Part shown: positions 44,595 through 53,719 of the stretch, piece by piece
Layout of the letters: each line of letters opens with the position of its first letter
Position numbering within the stretch: the stretch's first letter is position 1
NCBI RefSeq assembly: GCF_052115385.1
Contig: NZ_JBFRGP010000002.1
Span: 310,001-374,000, forward strand
From: Dyella_D sp052115385
GTDB lineage: Bacteria; Pseudomonadota; Gammaproteobacteria; Xanthomonadales; Rhodanobacteraceae
DNA: 64,000 nt
Reading direction: 5' to 3'
Position numbers and translations under genes: made by a program
Notes under the pieces: generated by a model
The model's input: only the letters and a program-made list of their open reading frames with translations
The model's database searches: none
Told to the model about the DNA's origin: nothing

Positions 44595-47500
44595 GGGCGT
44601 TCCTCGCCGGTGGAGATGAGTGCCGCGGGCTGGGCCGCGGACGGCAGCGCGGACACGGACTTGACGTCGTCGGCCACATATGCCGCGTACCAGCCCAGGC
44701 TGCCCGGCCGGCCCGGATCGCCGAACAGGAAGAAGCGGATGGTCGCGCTCGGCGGCAGCTTGGCAATGCCGAAGATCTTCAGTGCGATGTCGTTGAGGCT
44801 CAGGCAGTAGTAATGCCGCGGCGGCGGTGGCGGGTCCTGGTTGGTGCCGGGCACCAGCTGGCGCGACAGTGCGATCGCGCCCACCGCGACCTTGAACACG
44901 CCTTGCACGCTGAACAGCTTGGCGCCCGGCGCCGCGCCCGGCAGGCTCAGGCCGATGAACAGCGAACGCGTGCCGGCGCCACCCTTGGAGGCGGGCGACC
45001 ACGCGATCAGCATGTTCGAACTGAAGCCGGCGTTGGAGGCCAGCGCGCCGGGACCGCCGAGCGTGACCTCGTAGACCACGCCGTACCACGGCGCCGCCAG
45101 GCGCTCCAGCGACAGCGGCGAGGACACCGGCAGGAAGCCGAGCTGCGCCGGCGTCTGCGCATCGGTGATCTGCACGAAGCTCTTCAGCTGCAGCGCGAAG
45201 CCGCGATACAGGCTGTCGTCGCGCGACTGGCTGGCACTGGCGTCGTAGGCGAGGTTGGCGGTGCCCGGCACGAACGACACGGCGTTCGGCGTGATGACCG
45301 GGAACGTCATGTCGATGCTGAGATTGGAGAAGGCCAGGCCGCGGCCGAGTTGCGCCGGCGCGGTGCCGGGCAGGCTGCCGAACGACAGCACGTCGAGCAG
45401 CGAGCCGTCGCTGGCGTCGAGCTGGACGAAGTCGAACATGCCCCAGATCAGGAAGCGGCTGGCCATGCTCGCGCCGTCGTCGCGCGGGCCCAGCGTGTTG
45501 AACTGCACGCGGTTGAACGCCACCGCGCTGAGCACGTTGCTGTCGGTGGCGAAGATGCTCGGCGTGGTCTGTTCGAACACGTACGCGCCGCTGTCGCCCT
45601 GCGCGATATAGCTGCCGGTGAGCACCACCGCGGCCTCCGGCAGGCCTTCGCCATTGCGGTACGCCGCGCTCACGCGCGAGCCGAACAGGCTGCGGCAGGT
45701 GAGCTGGATGCGGCTCTCGAAGCGCGTCAGCGCGCTGTTCTCGAACAGGCTGCGCAGTTCCAGCACGGTGAAGCCGAAGTCGCCGCTGACCGGGAACGGC
45801 ACCGGCAGCTCCGGCGACGCGCCGGACAGTACGCCCTGGCCGTAGGCCAGGTTGCTGTAGTCGACCAGGCCGAACCAGCTCGACGGCCCTTCCAGGCTGA
45901 GCTGCTGGCCCTGCACCTTCACCCGGCTGGCATTGAAGCCGAAGTGATGCGAGGCGAAGCGGCTCAGGTCGATGCCGGCGGCCAGGCCCTGGATCTGCGG
46001 TGGCAGGTCGCCCGCGGCGAGATCCGCGGCCAGCACGATCACGCCATTCCAGTTGGGATCGGTGACGATCTGCTTGAAGCGCTGGTAGAACGGCGCGGCC
46101 GAGCTGTTGCCGTCGGCCAGCGCGATCGCCTCGGCGATGTAGTCCTGCAGCCATTGCGAGAGGCCGGTATAGGCCAGCGCATCGTTCTCCCTGCAGCTGC
46201 CGCCGACGCGCAGCGAGCCCAGGCGCCGCGCGGTCGACGGCGCGCGTCCGGAGACGGAGAAGTTCGCTTCCGGCAGCAGCGAGAACACTTCCGGGTCGGT
46301 CCAGCGGTTGGGATTGGTCACGCGCTCGGCCAGGCTGCCGGCGCAGTACTTCATGATCATCACGTTCTTGTAGGAGGTGGGCGTGGCGCCGCGGCCGACG
46401 TTGGCCGTCATGGTCCAGCCGGCGATATCGGCGACGTTGGCGAACGCTGCGGGCGCCTGCACGAAGGGCTCCGGATTGACCGCCACCACGAACAGCTGGT
46501 TGGTCTGCAGTGCCTGCTGCACCTCGATGGTCGGATGCTCGAAGGCAAACGGCAGCAGCGTGCCGTCATCGCGCTCCGACTGCGCCAGCAAGACCTCCTG
46601 GTAAGCGCCGGAGGCCGGATCGATGGTGACCAGCAGGCCCTGCGGCGTGGTGCTGGTGACGGTCTGCGCCGGATCGACCAACTGCGCGGCGGCACGCAGT
46701 TGCCAGGTGGGCGTGGCGCCTTCGTTGATCAGCGTGCGCCGGGTCGGGGCGATGATCTCGCTTTCCATGCCGGTGATCAGCCCGCTGGTGACGCTCGCGC
46801 TGGTGCTGACGCCGGCATAGGGCACCAGCGGGAAGCTGTGCGCGGGGTCGCCGGAAATCTTCGCCGACGGCGGCGTGGTGTTGAGCAGGCCTTCGGCGGT
46901 GGGCGCGCCGTACAGCGGCGCGCCTTCGGGCTCGGCGTGGTATTGCGCCGGCGGCGTGCCGGCCAGCGTCATCCAGGAGGTGAGATAGCGCGGATCGAGC
47001 CGCGGCTTGACGCAACCGCTGGATGGATTGTCCAGGTCGACCGTGGCGAACGGAAACACTGGCGCATAGCCCGGCTGCGACGGCAGCCAGCGCATCGGAT
47101 TGCCGCTGGCGTCGCCGGTGACCGCGGAGAGAAAGCTCAGGCGCTCGGAGCCGAACAGTCCGCACAGCAGGTCTTCGTCGCTCGCCGTCGCGCCAGCGAC
47201 CAGGCCGAAGCTGCCGGCGGGCGCGAGATAGGCGATGCAGTCCTTCGTTGCGGCCTGCACCGGCGATGCCGAGGCCAGTGCGAGCGCACCGGCCGCCAGC
47301 GGCAGTGCGGTCACCGCCGGATCGCTGCCGAGCGGCAGCAGTTCGAGCGCATGGCCCTGCGCGGTGCGGAACTGGCTGGCGAGCGCGGTGGACGGACGCA
47401 GGCCGAAGGCGGTGCGCAATGCGCCGGCCGCCAGGGCGGTGGCGCTGATCGCGCGGTTGTACGGATCGCTGGGATCGACCACGCCGCAGGTCAACAGCTT

Positions 47501-48232
47501 GTCGGGCAGCTTGCCGAAGATCGGATAGTCGATGCGCGTATCGGCGCCACCGCCCTGCGTGGCGCGCACGAAATAGGTGCAGCCGACCGGAAGCATGCTT
47601 GGTGCGAAGGCGATCGACGGCGTGATCTCGGCGTTGAACACGAAACTGGCGGCGTTGACGCCGCTGACCGGGATGCGCGCTTCCAGCTGCGTGCCCGGAC
47701 TGACCGTGATGCCCACCGGCCGCAGGCCGCGCTGGAAGCCGATCAGGTCCTGTGCGCCGCGCTTGATCGACAGCACGAACGAGGCCGTGGCCTCGTCGGC
47801 GCGGATATACAGATTGCGCAGCACGAAGAAGTTGAGCGTGGCGCCGAGCGAGGCGTTGAGGTTCGAGGTGAGCTGGTACAGCTTCAGGATCGGGTCCCAC
47901 ACGAAGGCGAAACCGTAATCGCCGAACGCACCGAATGCAGCCGGCGCGGAGCTGGCCAGCCATGCCACGCCGCGCGCGTTGGGCGCGTTGGTGGCGAAGT
48001 ATTTCAGGGCGTCTTCGGCGAATTTCTTCGGATCGCTGTCGAGCGCGGCCGGCCGCGTGGCGGCGAACAGATAGCTGCCGGACTGGTTGTCGAAAGCGGC
48101 CTTGAAGCCGATCGTCGGCGGCAGGCTGGTGCCTTTGAGGACGTAGCCCGACCACCCGGCGACCTGGCCGGCGGCCGCTATCTCGTAGACCGCGGTGCCG
48201 CCGATCTGCTGGTACTCCACCGGGCTGGGCAT
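44591..48232 (-). CDS. Large protein of unknown family (1213 residues)
   Basis: A single long frame, with no signal peptide, membrane segment or domain I recognise. The sequence is beta-rich with many Gly, Ser and aromatic residues (WSGYVLKGTSLPPTIGFKAA; LDPRYLTSWMTLAGTPPAQY; WFGLVDYSNLAYGQGVLSG). A proline stretch (DPPPPPRHYYC) lies near the C-terminus. Two starts are possible: an ATG at 48238 directly abuts its AAGGA, while the ATG at 48232 has the normal 6-nt spacing, so I prefer 48232. The gene overlaps the lipoprotein gene upstream and the nuclease gene downstream by ATGA-type junctions, so all three are co-translated. Its style resembles the beta-rich body of the giant LysM protein, so the two may assemble together (inference). 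Confidence 0.85.
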   Translation of the reverse strand: MPSPVEYQQIGGTAVYEIAAAGQVAGWSGYVLKGTSLPPTIGFKAAFDNQSGSYLFAATRPAALDSDPKKFAEDALKYFATNAPNARGVAWLASSAPAAFGAFGDYGFAFVWDPILKLYQLTSNLNASLGATLNFFVLRNLYIRADEATASFVLSIKRGAQDLIGFQRGLRPVGITVSPGTQLEARIPVSGVNAASFVFNAEITPSIAFAPSMLPVGCTYFVRATQGGGADTRIDYPIFGKLPDKLLTCGVVDPSDPYNRAISATALAAGALRTAFGLRPSTALASQFRTAQGHALELLPLGSDPAVTALPLAAGALALASASPVQAATKDCIAYLAPAGSFGLVAGATASDEDLLCGLFGSERLSFLSAVTGDASGNPMRWLPSQPGYAPVFPFATVDLDNPSSGCVKPRLDPRYLTSWMTLAGTPPAQYHAEPEGAPLYGAPTAEGLLNTTPPSAKISGDPAHSFPLVPYAGVSTSASVTSGLITGMESEIIAPTRRTLINEGATPTWQLRAAAQLVDPAQTVTSTTPQGLLVTIDPASGAYQEVLLAQSERDDGTLLPFAFEHPTIEVQQALQTNQLFVVAVNPEPFVQAPAAFANVADIAGWTMTANVGRGATPTSYKNVMIMKYCAGSLAERVTNPNRWTDPEVFSLLPEANFSVSGRAPSTARRLGSLRVGGSCRENDALAYTGLSQWLQDYIAEAIALADGNSSAAPFYQRFKQIVTDPNWNGVIVLAADLAAGDLPPQIQGLAAGIDLSRFASHHFGFNASRVKVQGQQLSLEGPSSWFGLVDYSNLAYGQGVLSGASPELPVPFPVSGDFGFTVLELRSLFENSALTRFESRIQLTCRSLFGSRVSAAYRNGEGLPEAAVVLTGSYIAQGDSGAYVFEQTTPSIFATDSNVLSAVAFNRVQFNTLGPRDDGASMASRFLIWGMFDFVQLDASDGSLLDVLSFGSLPGTAPAQLGRGLAFSNLSIDMTFPVITPNAVSFVPGTANLAYDASASQSRDDSLYRGFALQLKSFVQITDAQTPAQLGFLPVSSPLSLERLAAPWYGVVYEVTLGGPGALASNAGFSSNMLIAWSPASKGGAGTRSLFIGLSLPGAAPGAKLFSVQGVFKVAVGAIALSRQLVPGTNQDPPPPPRHYYCLSLNDIALKIFGIAKLPPSATIRFFLFGDPGRPGSLGWYAAYVADDVKSVSALPSAAQPAALISTGEERP

Positions 48233-48234
48233 GG

Positions 48235-48723
48235 TCATTCCTTCGTGGCGGGTGAGGGCGCTTGCGGCGGCGCACTCCAGGTCGCCAGCGCGCCCTGGAA
48301 GTGGACTTTCGGCAGGTTCGAGGACGCAAAATTGCCGTCGAGATAGACGGCGCCGCTTTGCAACGGCGTGGCGATCTGGAAATCCAGGCGCAGGCCGGGG
48401 TCGATGCGCGCGGTGCCCACGGCAGCGCCGCGATCGGCGGTCGCGCTATTGGCGCCCTGCGACAGCGCGATCGTCAGCATGACCTGCTGGCCGCTGACGA
48501 AGCTGACCTCGGCCGATTGGGTGTCTTCCTGGACATGCGTGTCGGCGCGTATTTCCGGAGTGATCCAGACCGTGCGGTCGAGGGTGTTGGCGGGAGCTGC
48601 CGCTGCCGCAGCGACGGGATGCGCGGCCGCAGCCGCCCGTGACGCCGGCAGGCAGCCCGGCGCCTCGTGCGTGCAAGCCGCCAGGAGGAGGGCGAGTCCC
48701 GCGATCCTCCAGGCGGCTTGCAT
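48235..48723 (-). CDS. Small lipoprotein of the giant operon
   Basis: The 162-residue product starts MQAAWRIAGLALLLAACTHE, a lipoprotein signal with Cys 17. An Ala/Pro linker follows (AAAAHPVAAAAAAPANT), then a beta-sandwich-like domain (QVMLTIALSQGANS; LRLDFQIATPLQSGAVYLDG). The ATG at 48723 has AGG 5 nt upstream, 12 nt after the previous gene's stop; its own stop overlaps the start region of the 1213-residue gene. It is the only operon member with an export signal, so it may anchor or receive the others at the envelope. Family unknown. Confidence 0.75.
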   Translation of the reverse strand: MQAAWRIAGLALLLAACTHEAPGCLPASRAAAAAHPVAAAAAAPANTLDRTVWITPEIRADTHVQEDTQSAEVSFVSGQQVMLTIALSQGANSATADRGAAVGTARIDPGLRLDFQIATPLQSGAVYLDGNFASSNLPKVHFQGALATWSAPPQAPSPATKE

Positions 48724-48735
48724 CGTCACCTGCGA

Positions 48736-49116
48736 TCAGCGCTTGTGCGAGGCCGGCGCGCGGCTCTTGAAGGTGCCGAGCGTCTTGCCGGTCATCACAT
48801 AAGTGGTGCCGCTGTCCTTGATCTCGCCGTCGAGCACGACGGTGTACAGGCCGCCGGACTGCGCCAGGTAGGTGACGGTCAGGCCCTTGAGGAAGCGCAC
48901 CGTGGTGTTGCCGCGGTCGCGATCGTTCACCGCCACGTCGCTGCCCGAGGACACGGCCGGGCTCCAGTAGCTGATGTTGTTGTCGTACTGGAAGGCCAGC
49001 TGCGTGTCGTCGTTGTCATCGCCGCTGGCGCTGGCGACGCAATTGGAATTGGGCGTCAGCTTGGTGTTGACGCTCTGGCCGGCTTCGAAATCGGTGACTT
49101 TGATCTGGGCGTTCAT
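48736..49116 (-). CDS. 126-residue protein, first gene of the giant operon
   Basis: A small, probably all-beta, soluble protein without signal peptide. It contains TPNSNCVASASGDDNDDTQL, NNISYWSPAVSSGSDVAVND and VVLDGEIKDSGTTYVMTGKT. The ATG at 49116 has AGGAG 5 nt upstream. It is followed by the lipoprotein gene after 12 nt. I do not recognise the family. As the promoter-proximal gene it should be the most expressed member. Confidence 0.7.
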   Translation of the reverse strand: MNAQIKVTDFEAGQSVNTKLTPNSNCVASASGDDNDDTQLAFQYDNNISYWSPAVSSGSDVAVNDRDRGNTTVRFLKGLTVTYLAQSGGLYTVVLDGEIKDSGTTYVMTGKTLGTFKSRAPASHKR

Positions 49117-50208
49117 GACAGCTCCTGTGGATTAACGTGACGCTTCGGTGGGCCTATATCCGCGAACTCGAACATGGCTGCCGGAAACGCTGCGAGCACG
49201 TGCGTAGAGTTATCGGATTCGGTGAAATTAGCTGCGGTCTTCGGTATGGCGCTTTGTGCGGCTGTTAATAAGGGCGACAGCTGCCCGCCGCCTCTTTCGA
49301 GGCGCCTAATGGAGCATTAATCGCCGGCGGCGCGAATACGCTGTCCTACGGCTATTCCGCAAGACGGTTTTGCAGCGGGTGGCCGCGTTGACGGTCCGGC
49401 CGCGAGCGCATTCGCGCGCACTGCGACAGCGCCGCCCCGGCAGGGGCAGTCGGCGTCGCCTTGCGGCGGAAAGCCTGCTCTAGGTCAACGGACTATGCGC
49501 GCCGTGAAGACCAGTCCGGCGCGAAACGAATCGCTCGTATCTATGCATGTTGCCCCCTGTTGCGAACTCACAGACGTACATTCCATGACGAAAGGTTCGC
49601 AGTCCCGAGCCGCATTCCACCGGCCGGGGACTTGCCTTTTGCGTAGCTGCAATCGGTCGCTGAGCCTGGAGTGATATCCAGGAATGTGAGCTTGGAATTA
49701 CCGGTTCCCAAATGCGCGGTTACTCCCCGATCACTCGCCGACCATTGCAGAAGGAGCGTGAAGAAAACGAAAACGCTCTGTATGGATATAGCTTAATAGG
49801 TGGATTGCGCGAGGCTGACTTCATACCTTCCGTCTCATATTGCAGTTAGGTTATCGGCATTGCGCCATGACGTTACACGCGGTTTCTCTGTCGGCTTATT
49901 CGCGATAATCCATGGCATCGCAAATGATTAGGGCTCGGTCAGTCGGTGGCCGCAATCTTTTACGGCATGCGGAGTGCCGCTGATGCCACGCCAGAGATTC
50001 CTCGTCACGGCTGAAGACGCTTTATTTCCAAGCGGGTGCCGAATGCGGCACGAAGCTGCGGGCGGCTATTTGAGATTCCGCGGCAGGCCCGTATCCGCGC
50101 ATAGGGAGGCCGGACGCACGGCTTGGGACGAGCTTGCTTGTATGTCGATTTGGATCGTGACAAATTGACCTGCGATCGACACGGTCGTGGTCACCGACGA
50201 GGGGCTGC
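49117..50208. other. 1.1-kb intergenic region upstream of the giant operon
   Basis: It separates two divergent genes and is visibly less GC-rich than the flanks between about 49540 and 49960. Small palindromes include CGCCTC-TTTC-GAGGCG (near 49292) and CCTGGA-GTGATA-TCCAGG (49665-49682). A 12-codon frame at 49758-49796 begins with GTG after a good AAGGAG site. Nothing here can be named; a leader, small RNA or decayed gene is possible. Confidence 0.5.
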
Positions 50209-51237
50209 ATGGATATCCTGGGCTGGATCCGCAATCAGCTGGCCGATTTCTTTGGCCTCGGCGCCTGGCTGGACCTGGTCTCGTCCGGTCACTACCAGAC
50301 CCTGCTTACCGTCGACGGCTTCGGCAAGCTGCTCGGCCCGATTATCCCGCTGCTGCTGGTCTTCGAATTGGCCCGTGGCGTGATCCTGCGCCGGACCCGG
50401 CGCGAGGATTATCAGGTGCCGCTGCTGGTGATGGTGCTGAACCGGTTTATCGGCAGCTTCCTCACCATCGCCATGGTCGGTTTCTGCATCGGGCTGTTCA
50501 ATCGCTTTGCACCGTTCCAGGCCGGGCTCACCTGGTACGGACTGATTTACGGCTACGTGGTGTGGGAGTTGGCGCATTTCGTCTACCACTTCCTCGCGCA
50601 CAAGGTGCGCCTGCTGTGGTGCCTGCATTCGACCCATCACGCGCCGGTGGCGATGAACCTGTCGGTGAACTACGCGCACATCTTTCTCGAAGGCCCGTAT
50701 GCCGATTTCGTACGCACCAGCATCTGCATGCTGCTGGGGGTGAGTCCGCCGCTGCTGATCCTGATCATGATCATCGACAGCTTCTGGGGGCAGCTGATCC
50801 ACCTGGGCGAGAACGTGCTGCCCAAGGGCAAGCTCGGCGCGCTTCATCGCGTGCTGCTGACGCCTTCGCACCATCGCGTCCATCACGCGCGCAACGTGCT
50901 CTACATGGACACGAATTTCTGCAACCTGCTGCCGATCTGGGACCGCGCGTTCGGCACCTACATGGACGCACGCGACGATATCCGGATCGAGTACGGCATC
51001 ACCCGCCCGGTCAAGCCTTTCAGCGTGCTCGATGCTTATCTGGGCGAATTCTGGCTGCTCGGCCGCGACGTGTGGCATGCGCCCGGCCTGCACAACAAGC
51101 TGCTGTACCTGATCATGCCGCCGGGCTGGAGCCACGACGGCGACCATCACACCGCGAAAGTAGCCAAGGCCGCGCTGCTGGCACAGCAGGGCGCCGGGAT
51201 GCCTGCAGCGAAACCGGTAGCGGTTCCGGCGGAGTGA
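50209..51237 (+). CDS. Sterol desaturase/fatty acid hydroxylase family membrane protein
   Basis: A 342-residue integral membrane protein with four or more hydrophobic segments and the three histidine clusters of the di-iron family: HFVYH near 123-127, HSTHH near 141-145, and HHRVHH near 222-227. It would oxidise a lipid (desaturation or hydroxylation), with iron and O2, at the inner membrane. GAGGGG precedes the start at 50209. It is convergent with the two-component genes, whose stop is 31 nt away. Substrate unknown. Confidence 0.92.
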   Translation: MDILGWIRNQLADFFGLGAWLDLVSSGHYQTLLTVDGFGKLLGPIIPLLLVFELARGVILRRTRREDYQVPLLVMVLNRFIGSFLTIAMVGFCIGLFNRFAPFQAGLTWYGLIYGYVVWELAHFVYHFLAHKVRLLWCLHSTHHAPVAMNLSVNYAHIFLEGPYADFVRTSICMLLGVSPPLLILIMIIDSFWGQLIHLGENVLPKGKLGALHRVLLTPSHHRVHHARNVLYMDTNFCNLLPIWDRAFGTYMDARDDIRIEYGITRPVKPFSVLDAYLGEFWLLGRDVWHAPGLHNKLLYLIMPPGWSHDGDHHTAKVAKAALLAQQGAGMPAAKPVAVPAE

Positions 51238-51267
51238 GCCGGCCGTTGAGCGGGCGGCGCAGTCCGC

Positions 51268-52434
51268 TCAGCGCAGCGCGGCCAATGGCAGCGAGATGGT
51301 GAACACCGTGCCGCTGGTCGCTGCATTGCGCACCTGCAGGCGGCCGCCATGCTGCTGCACCAGGCTGCGCACCATGGCCAGGCCCAGGCCGGAACCTTCG
51401 GCCTGCGCATCGACCTTTGCCGCCAGCGTCGCGCGTTCGCGATAAGCCGACACCGTGAGGCGCGCCTTGAGGCGCTCCGGCAGGCCAGGCCCGGCATCGC
51501 GCACCTGCAGGATGGCCCAGCGCTCGTCCTTGCTGACCGCCACGCGCAACAGCCCGCCGGAGGCGGCGTAGCGCAGCACGTTGTCGAACAGGTTGGAGAG
51601 AATCTGGCGGACCCGATCGGGATCGGCCGTCACCGTCGCCGGCTCGGTGCGCAGGTCGGTGCGGATGCCGCGCCGCTGCGCCAGGGCGACATAGACCTGC
51701 AGATGCTCCTCGACCAGCGCGGCGAGGTCGAAGGACACGCATTGCAGCGACAGCCGCCCCGCCTCCGACAACGACAGCACGCGCAAGTCTTCGACCAGGC
51801 GTCCAAGATGGATGACCTGGCCGAGCAGCTTCTGGTATTCGCTGGACGATCCTTCGATCACCTCGTCGCACAAGGCATGCAGGCGGCCCTGCAGGATCGC
51901 CAACGGCGTGCGCAATTCGTGCGCGATGGCTGCCGCGGTTTCCTTGCGCTCGTGCTCCAGCGCTTCCAGCGAGGCGGCCATCTGGTTGAAATGCCCGACC
52001 AGCTCCACCAGTTCGCCGCTGCCCGTTACGCGATCGGCGCGCGCCGCCAGGTCGCCGCTGGCGATGCGCATGGCCGCATCGGCCATCGACGACATCGGGC
52101 GCGTCAGCGCGCGGGCAAGCAGGAAGGCCACCACGCTGGCCAGCACGGTGCAGATGATCAGCGTGAATACGACGGCCGCGGCATCGCCGTACCAGGGATC
52201 GTCTCGCCAGTAATGGCCATAGATTTCCAGTGCACGCAGGCTGCCGTCCTGGCCGGCACGGTCCAGCGCCAGCATTTCGGTGCGCAGTTCGAACGGTAGC
52301 TTGGCCAGGAACTCATGCAGCTGCAACGCCTGCAGCGCCCACAGGCTGGACAGCAGCACGGCCACCGTCAGCGCGATGACCAGGGTGACGTAGATGCCCA
52401 GGCGTACCCAGGTGTATTTCAGGATTCGGGCCAT
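51268..52434 (-). CDS. BaeS-like sensor histidine kinase
   Basis: A 388-residue kinase with two membrane segments (about 12-34 and 86-107) framing a short periplasmic loop. Next come a HAMP domain (RALTRPMSSMADAAMRIASG), the H-box IAHELRTPLAIL, the N-box ILSNLFDNVLRYA, and G-boxes DAGPGLPE and GSGLGLAMV. The start overlaps the end of the regulator gene by 16 nt. The pair most resembles BaeSR-type envelope-stress or efflux-control systems; the symbol is not assigned because the match is by type only. Confidence 0.92.
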   Translation of the reverse strand: MARILKYTWVRLGIYVTLVIALTVAVLLSSLWALQALQLHEFLAKLPFELRTEMLALDRAGQDGSLRALEIYGHYWRDDPWYGDAAAVVFTLIICTVLASVVAFLLARALTRPMSSMADAAMRIASGDLAARADRVTGSGELVELVGHFNQMAASLEALEHERKETAAAIAHELRTPLAILQGRLHALCDEVIEGSSSEYQKLLGQVIHLGRLVEDLRVLSLSEAGRLSLQCVSFDLAALVEEHLQVYVALAQRRGIRTDLRTEPATVTADPDRVRQILSNLFDNVLRYAASGGLLRVAVSKDERWAILQVRDAGPGLPERLKARLTVSAYRERATLAAKVDAQAEGSGLGLAMVRSLVQQHGGRLQVRNAATSGTVFTISLPLAALR

Positions 52435-53120
52435 AACCGATAACCCACGCCGCGCACGCTTTCGATCAACGAGCCGGCGCCGGCCTGCTGCAGTTTCTGG
52501 CGCAGCTTGCTCAGATGCGAATCGATCACGCGCTCCAGCGCATCGCTCTCGGGCAGGCAGGCCTGGATCAGGTCCTGCCGCGCGAAACAGCGCCTGGGGT
52601 TGCGCGCCATATAGGCCAGCAGGCGGAATTCGGTGCGGGTCAAGGTCAGCGGATGCGCCTGTCCGTCGTCATCCAGGATGCTGACCAGGTGCGCGTCGTG
52701 ATCGATCTGCACGCGCCCGACCTGGGTGGGACGCGCCGATCGACTGGCTGCCTGCTGCCGCCGCAGCACCGCCTTGACGCGCGCCACCACTTCGCTGGGA
52801 TTGAACGGCTTCACCACGTAGTCGTCCGCGCCCACATGCAGGGCGACCAGCTTGTCCATGTCGTCGGCCAGCGCCGTCAGCATGATGATCGGCGTATCCC
52901 AGCCGCGGCGTATCTCGCGCAGCACGTCCATGCCGTTGGGTGCCGGCATGCGGATATCCAGCAGGACCAGGTCCGGCTTCATCTGCTGATGCAGCTGCAG
53001 GGCGCGATCGCCATCCTGCGCGCGCTGGGTCTGGTAGCCGTCGCGCCGGAGATAGCTGTCGAGCACGTCGGCGATGTCCGGCTCGTCTTCAACGATGAGG
53101 ATCAGAGGTGCGTTTGCCAC
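52419..53120 (-). CDS. BaeR-like OmpR-family response regulator
   Basis: A 233-residue regulator. The receiver has ILIVEDEPDIADVL, the phosphoacceptor LLDIRMP, and GADDYVVKPF; the C-terminal winged helix has LTRTEFRLLAYMARNPRRCF and ESVRGVGYRLWP. The start is set at GTG 53120 (VANAPLILIVEDEP), which gives the usual length for the family; an in-frame extension far upstream is unlikely. The kinase gene follows with a 16-nt overlap. Confidence 0.9.
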   Translation of the reverse strand: MANAPLILIVEDEPDIADVLDSYLRRDGYQTQRAQDGDRALQLHQQMKPDLVLLDIRMPAPNGMDVLREIRRGWDTPIIMLTALADDMDKLVALHVGADDYVVKPFNPSEVVARVKAVLRRQQAASRSARPTQVGRVQIDHDAHLVSILDDDGQAHPLTLTRTEFRLLAYMARNPRRCFARQDLIQACLPESDALERVIDSHLSKLRQKLQQAGAGSLIESVRGVGYRLWPES

Positions 53121-53235
53121 GATAGCTTCGATTCGACACGAGTAACGACCAAGTCTGTCTTGCAGAAAATTATCGTGACGCATTCGGCGCGCCTGCGCCA
53201 GCGTTGCACGAGCGCGCGCATCGATATCGCGTATC

Positions 53236-53251
53236 TCCATCGAATCTCCAT
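53236..53251. repeat. 16-bp direct repeat, copy 1
   Basis: TCCATCGAATCTCCAT occurs here and again exactly at 53532-53547, 296 bp apart, one copy near each divergent gene. On the minus strand an ATGGAGATWCG word is repeated in tandem here. A regulator site is possible. Confidence 0.6.
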
Positions 53252-53403
53252 AAAACCTGCACGCGCCATCCACTCCCGCCAGTAATTTGCATGTGTCGAC
53301 GTGCTGCGTGCCGTTTCGATTCCGGTGAATTCCAGGCCGGACGTGCGCAGCCACGCGCCCGCATAACAACAACGATGTTGACGACATCGACGGATCCCCC
53401 CTA

Positions 53404-53436
53404 GGCCGCCGGGTTCCCCGGCGGCCATATTTTTTT
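53404..53436 (+). terminator. Strong intrinsic terminator without an upstream gene
   Basis: GGCCGCCGGG (53404-53413) pairs with CCCGGCGGCC (53417-53426), a 10-bp perfect stem with a 3-nt loop, followed by ATATTTTTTT. It points along the plus strand. No plus-strand gene lies between 51237 and here, so it must end a small RNA or act as an attenuator in the receptor leader. Confidence 0.82.
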
Positions 53437-53531
53437 GGCGAGTACCCATTCGGTCGAGGCGCTGCGCGCGCGGCTCGCGCATGAGGGAAGAGCTGGCACG
53501 ACTCGTCCATCCACGAGCCTTCCACGCTTTA

Positions 53532-53547
53532 TCCATCGAATCTCCAT
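53532..53547. repeat. 16-bp direct repeat, copy 2
   Basis: Exact second copy of TCCATCGAATCTCCAT, 173 bp upstream of the receptor start. Confidence 0.6.
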
Positions 53548-53719
53548 CCAAGGGCTTATGTTGAATTTCCATAAATTCACCAGCCTGTCGGATGGCGGGC
53601 GCACATCCGATGCCAAGGGCGAGCCATGCGGCGCCCGAATCGATCGAGCAGTCAAGCGCACGGGCGGGGAGTTGCCCGGCGCTATCCATCACTGATCCAG
53701 TTTCAACGAGGGGAGAACT

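Larger units (their letters stand above)
53121..53719. other. Long leader between regulator and TonB-dependent receptor genes
   Basis: 600 bp between divergent genes, with no gene I trust. It holds a 16-bp direct repeat, a strong plus-strand intrinsic terminator and further ATCTCCAT-like words. It must carry the promoters of both the two-component operon and the receptor. Confidence 0.55.

Noticed and set aside
49974..50168. 64-codon plus-strand frame before the sterol desaturase gene
   Set aside because: No ribosome site, Arg-rich, no protein-like features.
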